Shown here piece by piece: positions 24,943 through 32,579 of a DNA stretch of 64,000 nucleotides. The position numbers were made by a program, and so were the translations under genes. Source of the DNA: Cupriavidus sp. IDO (GTDB taxonomy: Bacteria; Pseudomonadota; Gammaproteobacteria; Burkholderiales; Burkholderiaceae); assembly GCF_000812465.1 (NCBI RefSeq), contig NZ_JWMA01000069.1, positions 1 to 64,000 on the forward strand. The letters are read 5' to 3'. Positions within the stretch are counted from its first letter, which is position 1, and each line of letters starts with the position of its first letter. Below the pieces are notes generated by a model. The model had not been told where the DNA came from. It ran no database searches and worked only from the letters and a program-made list of their open reading frames with translations.

Positions 24943-25815
24943 ATGTCCGACGCCCCCGCCTCGCCATCCCCGTCCGCCCGATCCTGGCGCATCGATGCTG
25001 CCGGCCTGCGCGCAGCGCTGTCCGACACCATGCAGGACTGGACCCTCGATCTGGTAGAGGAGACCGGCTCCACCAACGCCGACCTGACCCGAACCTGCCG
25101 GCAGGCACCGTGGTCGGATGCCGGCACGCTGCGCCTGGCCTATCGCCAGACTGCGGGGCGCGGCCGGCAGGGCCGCGCGTGGCAGGGCCAGGCGGGGCTG
25201 ACCTTCTCGGTGGCATTGCCGCTGGCGCTGGCGCCGGCGCAACTGAGCGGCCTGAGCCTGGCGGTGGGCCTGGCGCTGGCCGAGGCGCTGGGCGATGTCG
25301 ATTCGCGCCTGGGCGCGCGGGTCGGGCTGAAGTGGCCCAACGACCTGCAGATCGACGGGCGCAAGCTGTCCGGGATCCTGATCGAATCGGTGCCGGCGGG
25401 GCCGCAGCGCGTATGGGCCGTGGTCGGCATCGGCCTGAACCTGTTCCGCGACGCGCAGATGGAAGCAGCACTCGGGCGCGAACTTGCCGGCGTGGCCGAG
25501 GCGCTGCCGGGGTTTGATGCGCAGCGCGACGCCACCCGCCTGCTGGCCGCGGTGCTCAACCGGCTGGCCGCGATGCGCGAGCGTTTCCTTGCGCATGGAT
25601 TCGCGCCGATGGCGGCCCGCTGGTCCGCGCGCGACGCCTACCGCGACCAGCCCGTGCGCCTGCTGCATGACGGCCAGGTGCTGGCCGAGGGCATGGCCCG
25701 CGGCGTGGACGAGGAAGGCCACCTGCTGCTCGAAACGCCAGCTGGCCTCGAGCGCATTGCCAGCGGCGAGCTGTCGCTGCGCCCGGCCGACGGTTCGCAT
25801 GGAGCGACCGCATGA
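24943..25815 (+). CDS. birA: Biotin-[acetyl-CoA carboxylase] ligase, monofunctional
   Basis: BirA attaches biotin to the biotin carboxyl carrier protein. The 290-residue protein has the catalytic motif GRGRQGRAW, VGLKWPNDLQIDGRKLSGILIE and the C-terminal beta barrel (about 240-285). It lacks the N-terminal helix-turn-helix that lets the E. coli enzyme repress bio genes, so it should be a ligase only. Its stop overlaps coaX as ATGA, a pairing common in beta-proteobacteria. Confidence 0.94.
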   Translation: MSDAPASPSPSARSWRIDAAGLRAALSDTMQDWTLDLVEETGSTNADLTRTCRQAPWSDAGTLRLAYRQTAGRGRQGRAWQGQAGLTFSVALPLALAPAQLSGLSLAVGLALAEALGDVDSRLGARVGLKWPNDLQIDGRKLSGILIESVPAGPQRVWAVVGIGLNLFRDAQMEAALGRELAGVAEALPGFDAQRDATRLLAAVLNRLAAMRERFLAHGFAPMAARWSARDAYRDQPVRLLHDGQVLAEGMARGVDEEGHLLLETPAGLERIASGELSLRPADGSHGATA

Positions 25816-26642
25816 GCGCAGCCGCCACACCGCTGCTGCTGATCGATATCGGCAATACGCGCCTGAAATGGGCGTGGTGCGATGCCGCTGCGGACGCCCC
25901 GGCAGTCGGCAAGCTGCCGACGCCGTGGCGGGAAAGCGGCGCCGTGGCACACGCCGCGGAGGGCGCGCTGAAGTCGCTGGCCGGCACGCTGCGCAACTTG
26001 CGTGGCTCGGGCCCGATGCCGGCGGTGTGGGTCACCAATGTGGCGGGGCCGGTGATTGCCGCCGCGGTGGACGGCACGCTGGCCGATGCCTTCGGCGCCT
26101 GCCCCCCAGTGCAATGGGTACGCGCGGCGGCGTCGCATGGCGATCTCGCCAACGGTTATCGGGAACCCACGCAACTGGGCGTGGACCGCTGGGTCGGCAG
26201 CATCGGCGCGCACCACTACCTGCCGCATGACACGCTGCTGATCGTGACCGCGGGCACGGCCACGACGCTCGATATCGTCACGGTGGCATCCGATGGCCGC
26301 GCGCGCTTCGAGGGCGGGCTGATCCTGCCGGGCCTGGCCCTGATGCTGGGCACGCTCGCGCGCAACACCGCGCAGCTCCCGGCGGTGGAAGTCGAAGACA
26401 CCGGCCACGCCACGCCCCGGCCCTGGGCCGACAACACCCATGACGCCATCGCCGCCGGCTGCCTGGCGGCGCAGGCGGGCGCGGTCGAGCGGACCTGGCG
26501 CGCGCTGGGCGAGCGCGGGCCGACGCGCTGCCTGCTGTCCGGCGGGGCCCGGCACGCGCTGGCCGGTGCGCTCGCCGTGCCATTCGAGATGCACGATAAT
26601 CTTGTGCTGCTGGGGCTGCACGCGATGGCCGCCGCGGCCTGA
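25812..26642 (+). CDS. coaX: Type III pantothenate kinase
   Basis: CoaX phosphorylates pantothenate, the first step of coenzyme A synthesis, using an ASKHA-fold active site that does not respond to CoA feedback. The 276-residue protein shows the phosphate loop LLLIDIGNTRLKWAW, GVDRWVGSIGAHH, the second loop VTAGTATTLDIV and GGLILPGLALML. It overlaps birA by 4 nt and is followed 66 nt later by a SPOR-domain protein. Confidence 0.95.
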   Translation: MSAAATPLLLIDIGNTRLKWAWCDAAADAPAVGKLPTPWRESGAVAHAAEGALKSLAGTLRNLRGSGPMPAVWVTNVAGPVIAAAVDGTLADAFGACPPVQWVRAAASHGDLANGYREPTQLGVDRWVGSIGAHHYLPHDTLLIVTAGTATTLDIVTVASDGRARFEGGLILPGLALMLGTLARNTAQLPAVEVEDTGHATPRPWADNTHDAIAAGCLAAQAGAVERTWRALGERGPTRCLLSGGARHALAGALAVPFEMHDNLVLLGLHAMAAAA

Positions 26643-26708
26643 GCGCCCGCCTGCCGGCATTTGCCCACCACAACGACCCTGGTCTATTTCCATCCGCGCG
26701 CCTGACCC

Positions 26709-27464
26709 ATGCTCCGCACCGGCCTGCCCGACCCGACGCGACCGCAGCTGTATTTGCTACTTGCGCTCCTGCTTGTGAACGCCGTGCTGCTGGCCGCGGT
26801 GCTCGGGCTGTTCGGCGCGGATCCGCTGTCAGGCTGGTTTGAAACGCCGCGCGAGCCGCAGCGCCTGCAGCAACAGGTGCGTGCTGAACGCATGCAGCTT
26901 CAGGCACCGGGCTCGGCCCCGCGCAGCGCATTGCCGGCCAGCGCGGTCGTGGTGGCCTCCCTGCATTCCGCGCGTGCGGGCAGCGCCGACGAGAGCCCTT
27001 GCGTCGAGATTGGCGGCTTCAGCGCGCAGGCCGCCCGCCGCGCCGCCGACGAGCTTGCCGGCGGCACGCTGCGTGTGGAGCAGTTCGAGCGTCAGGAGCA
27101 GGTACGCTGGTGGATTCACCTGCCGGCGCAACCTACGCGCGAGAACGTCGAGCGCAAGCTGTCCGAGCTGCGCCGGCGCAATGTGACCGACTATTCGGTG
27201 GTGACCACGGGTGCGGCGGAGTCGGAAGCGTTCATCGTATCGCTTGGCCGGTTCCGCGATCGTGAGCGTGCCGAGCGCTATCTGGAAACACTGCGCGGCC
27301 ATGGCGTGCGCACGGCCGTGCTGGCCGATGCGCCGCGCCTGCTGGCGCGCCCGTGGCTGCGCGTGCGTGGCGTCGACGATGCGGTACGCACGCGTCTGGA
27401 GGAAATGCGCGAGCACTACGGCGCCGAAGACCTTCAGAGCTGCAGCAACGCCCAGGCAGGTTAA
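26709..27464 (+). CDS. SPOR-like membrane-anchored protein
   Basis: A 251-residue protein with one N-terminal membrane helix (about residues 13-36), a low-complexity periplasmic linker and a C-terminal domain (about 165-235) whose ESEAFIVSLGRFRDRERAERYLETLRGHGVRTAVLA strongly resembles SPOR repeats that bind denuded glycan at division sites. An upstream region (95-160) looks like a second, degenerate copy (CVEIGGFSAQAARRAADELAGG). The gene follows birA-coaX and converges with hldE-C. A role at the septum is inferred only from the domain. Confidence 0.82.
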   Translation: MLRTGLPDPTRPQLYLLLALLLVNAVLLAAVLGLFGADPLSGWFETPREPQRLQQQVRAERMQLQAPGSAPRSALPASAVVVASLHSARAGSADESPCVEIGGFSAQAARRAADELAGGTLRVEQFERQEQVRWWIHLPAQPTRENVERKLSELRRRNVTDYSVVTTGAAESEAFIVSLGRFRDRERAERYLETLRGHGVRTAVLADAPRLLARPWLRVRGVDDAVRTRLEEMREHYGAEDLQSCSNAQAG

Positions 27465-27490
27465 GAACCCATTTCGCTATGAAACGGATT

Positions 27491-27985
27491 CTATCGCTGC
27501 TCGCGCACCTTGGTCAGCAGCTTGGTGGTGGAGCGGTCGTGCAGGAAGGGGATCGCATAGGCGTGGCCGCCCCAGCTGCGCACCAGGCGGGTTTCTTCCA
27601 GCGTGTCGATATCGTAGTCGCCGCCTTTCACGTAGATGTCCGGGCGCACCTGGCGGATCAGCTCCACCGGGGTCTGCTCGCGGAACATCGCGACCAGGTC
27701 CACGCAGGCCAGCGCGGCGAGCAGCGCCATGCGGTCGGTTTCGTGGTTCAGCGGGCGGTCGTCTCCCTTGCCGAGCATCTTCACCGAGGTATCGCTGTTG
27801 ACGCCGACGACGAGGCTTGCGCCCATCTCCCTGGCTTGCGCCAGGTACGTGGCGTGGCCACGGTGGAGGATGTCGAAGACCCCGTTGGTGAAGACCAGCG
27901 GGCGCGGCAGGGCGGCAATCCGCTCGGCCAGCGCGGCGCGGTTGTCGGGAGGGATCAGCTTGGACTCGAAAGCGGGTGCGGACAT
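27491..27985 (-). CDS. hldC: D-glycero-beta-D-manno-heptose 1-phosphate adenylyltransferase
   Basis: This enzyme makes ADP-heptose precursor for the lipopolysaccharide core. The 164-residue protein is a nucleotidyltransferase: VFTNGVFDILHRGHATYLAQA with HRGH at 41-44, VGVNSDTSVKMLGKG and a C-terminal DRSTTKLLTKV. It corresponds to the C-terminal half of E. coli HldE; the kinase half is not in the window and would be a separate gene. The ATG at 27985 gives the family's normal start. It converges with the SPOR gene. Confidence 0.92.
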   Translation of the reverse strand: MSAPAFESKLIPPDNRAALAERIAALPRPLVFTNGVFDILHRGHATYLAQAREMGASLVVGVNSDTSVKMLGKGDDRPLNHETDRMALLAALACVDLVAMFREQTPVELIRQVRPDIYVKGGDYDIDTLEETRLVRSWGGHAYAIPFLHDRSTTKLLTKVREQR

Positions 27986-28235
27986 GGTTGGCGGTGAGTG
28001 TTTGGCTGCCAAGCTTACTGCAAAGACTGGCGGAGCGGTCCGGAATCGGGGTCTCCGCAGTATGTCCGTAGCCGGCCAGGTTTTCTCGTAGGCTTCAGCC
28101 GATTTTGAAGCAATATGAGTGAATATTCTCACGCATGAAAAAGAGGTTCTTCTGCCGGATTGCGGGTCTGGGTTCTTGGAGGCGGTGCTGTTTCGCCGGC
28201 GTAGCCGGCGACTTCCTTTTTGACGGCGCCTTTTG

Positions 28236-28264
28236 CCTACTTTTGGGCGCCGGCCAAAAGTAGG
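28236..28264. repeat. Palindromic intergenic repeat, TACTTTTGG/CCAAAAGTA type
   Basis: CCTACTTTTGG (28236-28246) pairs exactly with CCAAAAGTAGG (28254-28264). It is the centre of a composite of three hairpins spanning 28194-28281. I recall similar sequences spread through Burkholderiales genomes, but only one copy is visible in this window. Confidence 0.55.
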
Positions 28265-28392
28265 TCGCCCCTTCAGGGGCGAAACCTGAGGCCGTCGACC
28301 CTCGACCGCGGCCAGCCGCAGCCACTAACCTCAGGCGCACCAGCAGCGGCCCCTTCAAAGACCCCAGCCCCACAATTCGGCGAAGATCCAAT

Positions 28393-28423
28393 AAAAAGCC
28401 CCATCATACGGATGGGGCTTTTT
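28393..28423. terminator. Bidirectional terminator downstream of the ferritin-like gene
   Basis: AAAAAGCCCCATC (28393-28405) pairs with GATGGGGCTTTTT (28411-28423) around ATACG. The A-run and T-run make it functional both ways. It lies 24 nt beyond the stop of the minus-strand ferritin-like gene. Confidence 0.88.
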
Positions 28424-28447
28424 GCTGGCCGCGCCGAGGTGTGAACT

Positions 28448-29308
28448 TTAGGCCTGCGCCGGCTGCGCACCGCCCCCTTGCAGGCTGGCATTCAGCTCCT
28501 TGCGATAGCGGTTCAGGTCCTGCACGGTATCGAAGGTGCGCTCGAACAGCAGCGACATATTGTGCAGGATCCGTTCGATGACCTTCTTCTCCCAGCCTTC
28601 GTCGAAGCGGATCTGCTCGTCCAGCCAGTGCTCGAGCCAGTCCGGGTCGGGCAGGCGCGACTGCACGGTGTCGTTCGGGAACAGGGCCTTGTTCACGTGC
28701 AGGTTGGTCGGGTGCAGCGGCTTTTCCGTGCGGCGGGCCGATGCCATCAGCACGCCGATCTTGGCGAACGCGGCGCGGGCGGAGTCGCCGAACTGGGCCA
28801 GGTACTTCTTCATGTAGCGCAGGTAGGCGCCGCCGTGGCGGGCTTCGTCCTGCGACAGCGTGCGGTAGATATGCTTGATCACCGGTTCGGTGTGCCATTC
28901 GGCGGCACGGCGGTACCAGTGGTTCAGGCGGATCTCGCCGCAGAAATGCAGCATCAGCGTTTCCAGCGGCGGGGCCGGATCGAACTCGAAGCGCACGGCG
29001 TGCAGCTCTTCCTCGGTCGGCACCAGGTCTGGGCGGAAGCGGCGCAGGTACTCCATCAGCACCAGCGAGTGCTTCTGTTCCTCGAAGAACCAGATGCTCA
29101 TGAACGCCGAAAAGTCAGAATCGTGGCGGTTGTCGCGCAGGAACATCTCGGTCGCCGGCAGCGCCGACCATTCCGTGATGGCGTTCATGCGGATGGTCTT
29201 GGCCTGGTCGTCCGTCAGCATGCCGGCATCAAAGGTATCCCAGGGGATGTCCTTGTCCATGTGCCAGCGGACGGCTTCCAACGATTTGAACAGTTCGGGG
29301 TAGAGCAT
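28448..29308 (-). CDS. Di-iron ferritin-like protein, desaturase-related
   Basis: A 286-residue soluble, almost all-helical protein. It shows the ligand pattern of a carboxylate-bridged di-iron centre: Glu46, Glu77-x-x-His80 (in FFEEQKH), Glu125 (in CGEIRLNHWY) and Glu155-x-x-His158 (in SQDEARHGG). This two-fold E/ExxH layout is shared by ferritin-like oxidases, R2-type reductases and acyl-ACP desaturases. The length is close to desaturases, but I cannot name a substrate. It stands alone, between two terminated or promoter-separated units. A TAGAAT box (29334-29339, minus strand) lies 26 nt upstream. Confidence 0.8.
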   Translation of the reverse strand: MLYPELFKSLEAVRWHMDKDIPWDTFDAGMLTDDQAKTIRMNAITEWSALPATEMFLRDNRHDSDFSAFMSIWFFEEQKHSLVLMEYLRRFRPDLVPTEEELHAVRFEFDPAPPLETLMLHFCGEIRLNHWYRRAAEWHTEPVIKHIYRTLSQDEARHGGAYLRYMKKYLAQFGDSARAAFAKIGVLMASARRTEKPLHPTNLHVNKALFPNDTVQSRLPDPDWLEHWLDEQIRFDEGWEKKVIERILHNMSLLFERTFDTVQDLNRYRKELNASLQGGGAQPAQA

Positions 29309-29482
29309 GGTAAGCCTTTGAAATTACGGGCAGATTCTATCAGATGCGAATTATTCTCTATTCCCTTTTTTAGGGCGGATCGGGGCAAATGCAACGCCTT
29401 TTACATGATATTTGGCGAAGTCAGCGGCATTTTCCGGGCGATAGCCGGAGCCGGGGCGGCCAGAAGTGCCAGTGGCGGCGCT
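29309..29482. promoter_or_regulatory. Promoter region of the ferritin-like gene
   Basis: An AT-rich gap of 174 bases. On the minus strand 29334-29339 reads TAGAAT. The neighbouring stretch GAATAGAGAATAATTCGC (minus strand) is AT-rich but only loosely like a Fur box, so I do not call one. Confidence 0.4.
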
Positions 29483-30754
29483 TCAGGGTGTCAAAAGCGT
29501 CTGGGCGGCTGCAAGTGCCGGCGCGGTGCCGGGAATGACGCCATAGAGGAAGGCGGCGAGCTCGTCGGCCTGTGCCGCGGCGTCGCGCTCGCCCAGGGCG
29601 ATCAGCGCCTGCGTGAACTCCGGTTCGAACAGCAGATAGCTGGCAAAGGCCGCGCCGCGCGCCTCGGTGCCGCCCAGCGGTGCCAGCAGGGCGCGCACGG
29701 TGCGCGGCAGCTGTTGCAGGTGGTCAGCGGCAATTGCCTCGATCGGCTCGCTGGGGGAAATCGTCATGACCTGCACCGGCCGCCAGCCCTCGGCATCGCC
29801 GGCCAGTTCCGGCATGCGCGCGAGCAGCCGGTTGATATGGAGCAGCCGTTCCAGGTCGGCGGAAAGGCCGTCGAGGAAGATGCTGGCCAGCGCCTGCCCG
29901 CCCACCTGCGCCAGCGACGGGTAGCCGCCTGCCGGCACGGTGTCGAACCAGCCGGGACGCTGGCGTGAAGCCGCGCCGATCGCCAGGATGCGCGATGCGC
30001 CCAGGTGGATCGCCGGCGACAGCGGTGACATCTGCCGCATGGTGCCGTCGCCGAACCACTCGTGGTGGCCTTCGATCTCCAGCGGCATGGCGGGAAACAG
30101 GAACGGGATCGAGGCCGAGGCGAGCAAGTGGTCGACCGTGATATGCGTGGGCACCGCCACACGCTGGCTGCGGCTCCAGGGATGGATGCGCCGGTGCGAC
30201 TGGTAGAAGGTCACATGCCGGCCGGTGCTGTAGGACAGCGCCGTCACCGCGAACGCCTGCAGCGCGCCGCTGTTGAGGCTGGCCTGCACGCGCTCCGGAT
30301 CGAACAGTTCGCCCAGCATGCTGCCTAGCGGGGCGCTGTCGAGCAGTGCGCGCGGCGCGCGGCGCTGCGTGGCCCAGCCGAATGCCAGCGCCGACAGCCA
30401 GCGTGCGCCCGAAACGCCCATGCGCAGCACGTCGGTGCGGTAGACGTCGTCGGCGTGGATGCTGTGCCATAGCGCGGCCAGGATGTCCGCGCCGGTCTGG
30501 AAATCGGCCGCGTGGATGGCCAGCCCGGCGCCATTGATGGCGCCAGCCGAGGTGCCGGCGACGATGCCGAACGGAATCTCGCGGTGGCCCTTGCCGTAGC
30601 GCGCGGCGATGCGCGCCAGCCCGCTCAGCACGCCCGCCTGGTACGCGGCGCGCGCGCCGCCGCCCATCATGATCAGAGCCGTGGAATGCGTGTTCAAGCC
30701 GACGTTCCGTCCGGAAAATGAGATCTCGTTGCCGTCAGGGTTGCCGCGATACAT
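29483..30754 (-). CDS. Patatin-like phospholipase
   Basis: A 423-residue serine hydrolase of the patatin family with its Ser-Asp dyad: oxyanion loop GGGARAAYQAGVL, nucleophile Ser69 (GTSAG) and Asp236 (DGT). No signal peptide is seen, so it likely acts in the cytoplasm on lipids or other acyl esters. The C-terminal part (about 330-423) is helical with no clear domain. It starts 8 nt after the stop of phaM and is probably co-transcribed with it, which hints at action near polyhydroxybutyrate granules; this is inference. Confidence 0.88.
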   Translation of the reverse strand: MYRGNPDGNEISFSGRNVGLNTHSTALIMMGGGARAAYQAGVLSGLARIAARYGKGHREIPFGIVAGTSAGAINGAGLAIHAADFQTGADILAALWHSIHADDVYRTDVLRMGVSGARWLSALAFGWATQRRAPRALLDSAPLGSMLGELFDPERVQASLNSGALQAFAVTALSYSTGRHVTFYQSHRRIHPWSRSQRVAVPTHITVDHLLASASIPFLFPAMPLEIEGHHEWFGDGTMRQMSPLSPAIHLGASRILAIGAASRQRPGWFDTVPAGGYPSLAQVGGQALASIFLDGLSADLERLLHINRLLARMPELAGDAEGWRPVQVMTISPSEPIEAIAADHLQQLPRTVRALLAPLGGTEARGAAFASYLLFEPEFTQALIALGERDAAAQADELAAFLYGVIPGTAPALAAAQTLLTP

Positions 30755-30762
30755 CGGCCAGC

Positions 30763-31557
30763 CTATTGCGCGTCGTCGTCAGGCTTGGCCGGCGTCGGGG
30801 CGGCAGGTGGCGCCTTCGGGGCACTGGCCGGCTTCTTGCGCGGTGCGCTCTTGCGCTTGGGCGCTGCCTTGGCGCCGGCCTTGGCCGCGGCGCCGCCGGC
30901 CGCCTTGCGTGCCGGCTTCCCAGCGGACTTGGCGGCGGGCTTGGCAGCGGGTTTGGCAGCGGTCTTGGCTGCTGCGGCGGACGATGCCGCGGCCGTACCG
31001 CCGTTGCCGAAGCCGCCCACGCCGAACGGCGCCATGCTGGCCGCCGCGGCGCTGCTGGCGATCTGGTTGAACTGCTGCTGCAGCAGGTCCCACCACAGCC
31101 CGGCGTTTGGCGGCACGGCGGTGGACGGATCCGCGCCGGCCGCGGCGTGGCCCTCGGGCAGTGGCGGCGGCTCCGGGGTTTCAGCGGCAGTAGCGGCCTG
31201 CGCGGCCGGTTCGGCGCGATGCGGCGGCGCTGCACTAGGGGTGTTGGCGGCGCGCGCCACGTTCTCCATCGCGCTTTGCATCGCATCGGGCGACAGCGCA
31301 TTGCCGAAAGTCTGCAGCGCAACCAGCGTGGCGCGCTGCACTTCCAGGCCCTGGATGGTGGTGCGCAGCAGGTTGGTGTTGAGCTGCAGCCAGCCTTCCA
31401 CGGCTTTCAGGTCGTGAATGCGCTTGTCGAGGTCTTCGAGGTCCATCGGCGGCGTCATCGCCTGCAAGCCCGGCATCAGGCCGCCGCCCGCGCCGCTGCC
31501 CCACAGCTTGCGCATGAACTCGAAGCCGTTGGTGAAATCGGGAATCTGTCCGAACAT
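30763..31557 (-). CDS. phaM: PhaM-type polyhydroxybutyrate granule-associated protein
   Basis: PhaM of Ralstonia eutropha binds and activates the PHB synthase and also binds DNA, helping to share granules between daughter cells. This 264-residue protein begins MFGQIPDFTNGFEFMRKLWG, which I recognise as PhaM, has a helical region (about 45-110) where the synthase contact is expected, a spacer rich in Ala/Pro, and a histone-like basic tail (about 190-264) of AAKPAAK-type repeats for DNA binding. The start at 31557 is chosen because the conserved N-terminus begins there. No phaC gene is in the window. Confidence 0.9.
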   Translation of the reverse strand: MFGQIPDFTNGFEFMRKLWGSGAGGGLMPGLQAMTPPMDLEDLDKRIHDLKAVEGWLQLNTNLLRTTIQGLEVQRATLVALQTFGNALSPDAMQSAMENVARAANTPSAAPPHRAEPAAQAATAAETPEPPPLPEGHAAAGADPSTAVPPNAGLWWDLLQQQFNQIASSAAAASMAPFGVGGFGNGGTAAASSAAAAKTAAKPAAKPAAKSAGKPARKAAGGAAAKAGAKAAPKRKSAPRKKPASAPKAPPAAPTPAKPDDDAQ

Positions 31558-31620
31558 GGTCGCGTGCTCCGTGTGGGGGCAGCCGGGCAGCAAGTCCGCG
31601 CCGTCGGCTGTCTCCGTTCC

Positions 31621-32451
31621 TTACTTGAACTCAGGCGGCCGCTTCTGGCGCAGGCTCGCCATGCCTTCGTGCACGTCGGGGCCGGCAAAGCCCATAAATT
31701 CGAGCGCCAGCGAAGTATCGAAAGCGGGCCCGGCCATGCGCAGCCAGTTGTTGAGGGCGTACTTGGTCCAGCGGATCGCCGTCTGCGACCCGGCCGCCAG
31801 CCTGTTGGCGACCTCGAAGGCGCGCGCCACCAGTTCATCCTCATCCACCGCCAGCGAGACCAGGCCGATCCGCTCGGCTTCTTCGCCGCTGACCGACTCG
31901 CACAGCATCAGATAGTACTTGGCCTTGGCCATTCCGCACAGCAGCGGCCACACGATCGCGGCATGGTCGCCCGCCGCCACGCCCAGGCGGGTATGCCCGT
32001 CGACGATGCGCGCGGTCTTTGCCGCGATGGAGATATCGGCCAGCAGCCCGGCCACCAGCCCGGCACCGACCGCGGGGCCGTGCATCGCGGACACCACCGG
32101 CTTGTCGCAGTTGATGACGTTGTAGACCAGGTCGCGCGCCTCGTGCCACACGCGGGTGCGGGTGGCGAAGTCATTGGCCATGTCTTCCACCAGCGCCAGG
32201 TCGCCACCGGCCGAGAAGCCCTTGCCCTCGCCACGGATCAGCGCCACGCGCACGTCGGGATCGGCGGACACGTCGCGCCAGATCTCGGCCAGCTCGCGGT
32301 GCATGTTGGCATCGGCCGTGGCCAGCTTCTGGTTGGCCGACTGGGCGGCGCCCATGATGATTTCCAGGATGGGGCCGTGCTGGCGCAGGGTGAGCGCCTG
32401 ATAGCGTTCGTAGCGGGGAGAAAGCGGCGTGGAGGAGGCGGGGGCGGTCAT
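31621..32451 (-). CDS. Enoyl-CoA hydratase/isomerase family protein
   Basis: A 276-residue crotonase-fold protein. The oxyanion-hole segments RGEGKGFSAGGDLALV and SAMHGPAVGAGLVAGLLADISIAA are present. At the position of the second catalytic Glu of classical hydratases the sequence reads VAAGDHAAIVWPLLCG; Asp and His there suggest a variant reaction. The substrate cannot be told. It has its own promoter region with an operator-like element, and phaM follows 63 nt after its stop. Confidence 0.87.
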   Translation of the reverse strand: MTAPASSTPLSPRYERYQALTLRQHGPILEIIMGAAQSANQKLATADANMHRELAEIWRDVSADPDVRVALIRGEGKGFSAGGDLALVEDMANDFATRTRVWHEARDLVYNVINCDKPVVSAMHGPAVGAGLVAGLLADISIAAKTARIVDGHTRLGVAAGDHAAIVWPLLCGMAKAKYYLMLCESVSGEEAERIGLVSLAVDEDELVARAFEVANRLAAGSQTAIRWTKYALNNWLRMAGPAFDTSLALEFMGFAGPDVHEGMASLRQKRPPEFK

Positions 32452-32502
32452 GGGTGGCCTGTGGGGTAGGAGTTAGCGGGGCGCGCCGGGTGCATTGCAC
32501 AT

Positions 32503-32530
32503 TTACCAACCGGTCGGTCGGTTAATTATA
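32503..32530 (-). promoter_or_regulatory. TetR-type operator candidate next to a TATAAT box, enoyl-CoA hydratase promoter
   Basis: On the minus strand 32525-32530 is TATAAT. Directly downstream lies AACCG-N6-CGGTT (32508-32523) within a run of three CGGT repeats, the kind of A/CCGACCGGTCGG sequence often bound by TetR regulators. A protein here would cover the start of transcription. No TetR gene is present in the window. Confidence 0.5.
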
Positions 32531-32579
32531 TGCAAATCCGGCGCGGCGCCGTGCTACTCCTTCAGGCCGGTGGCGGCGC

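Larger units (their letters stand above)
27986..28447. other. Non-coding, hairpin-rich intergenic region
   Basis: No convincing gene in about 460 bases. It holds three successive hairpins: CGCCGGC/GCCGGCG (28194-28210, GTA loop), CCTACTTTTGG/CCAAAAGTAGG (28236-28264, 7-nt loop) and CGCCCC/GGGGCG (28266-28281, TTCA loop), then a bidirectional terminator at 28393. The upstream part (27986-28140) probably contains the hldC promoter. The central block resembles dispersed intergenic repeats of Burkholderiales that I recall from other genomes. Confidence 0.65.

Noticed and set aside
29341..29370. Possible Fur box in front of the ferritin-like gene
   Set aside because: The AT-rich stretch matches the 19-bp Fur consensus at too few positions to call.
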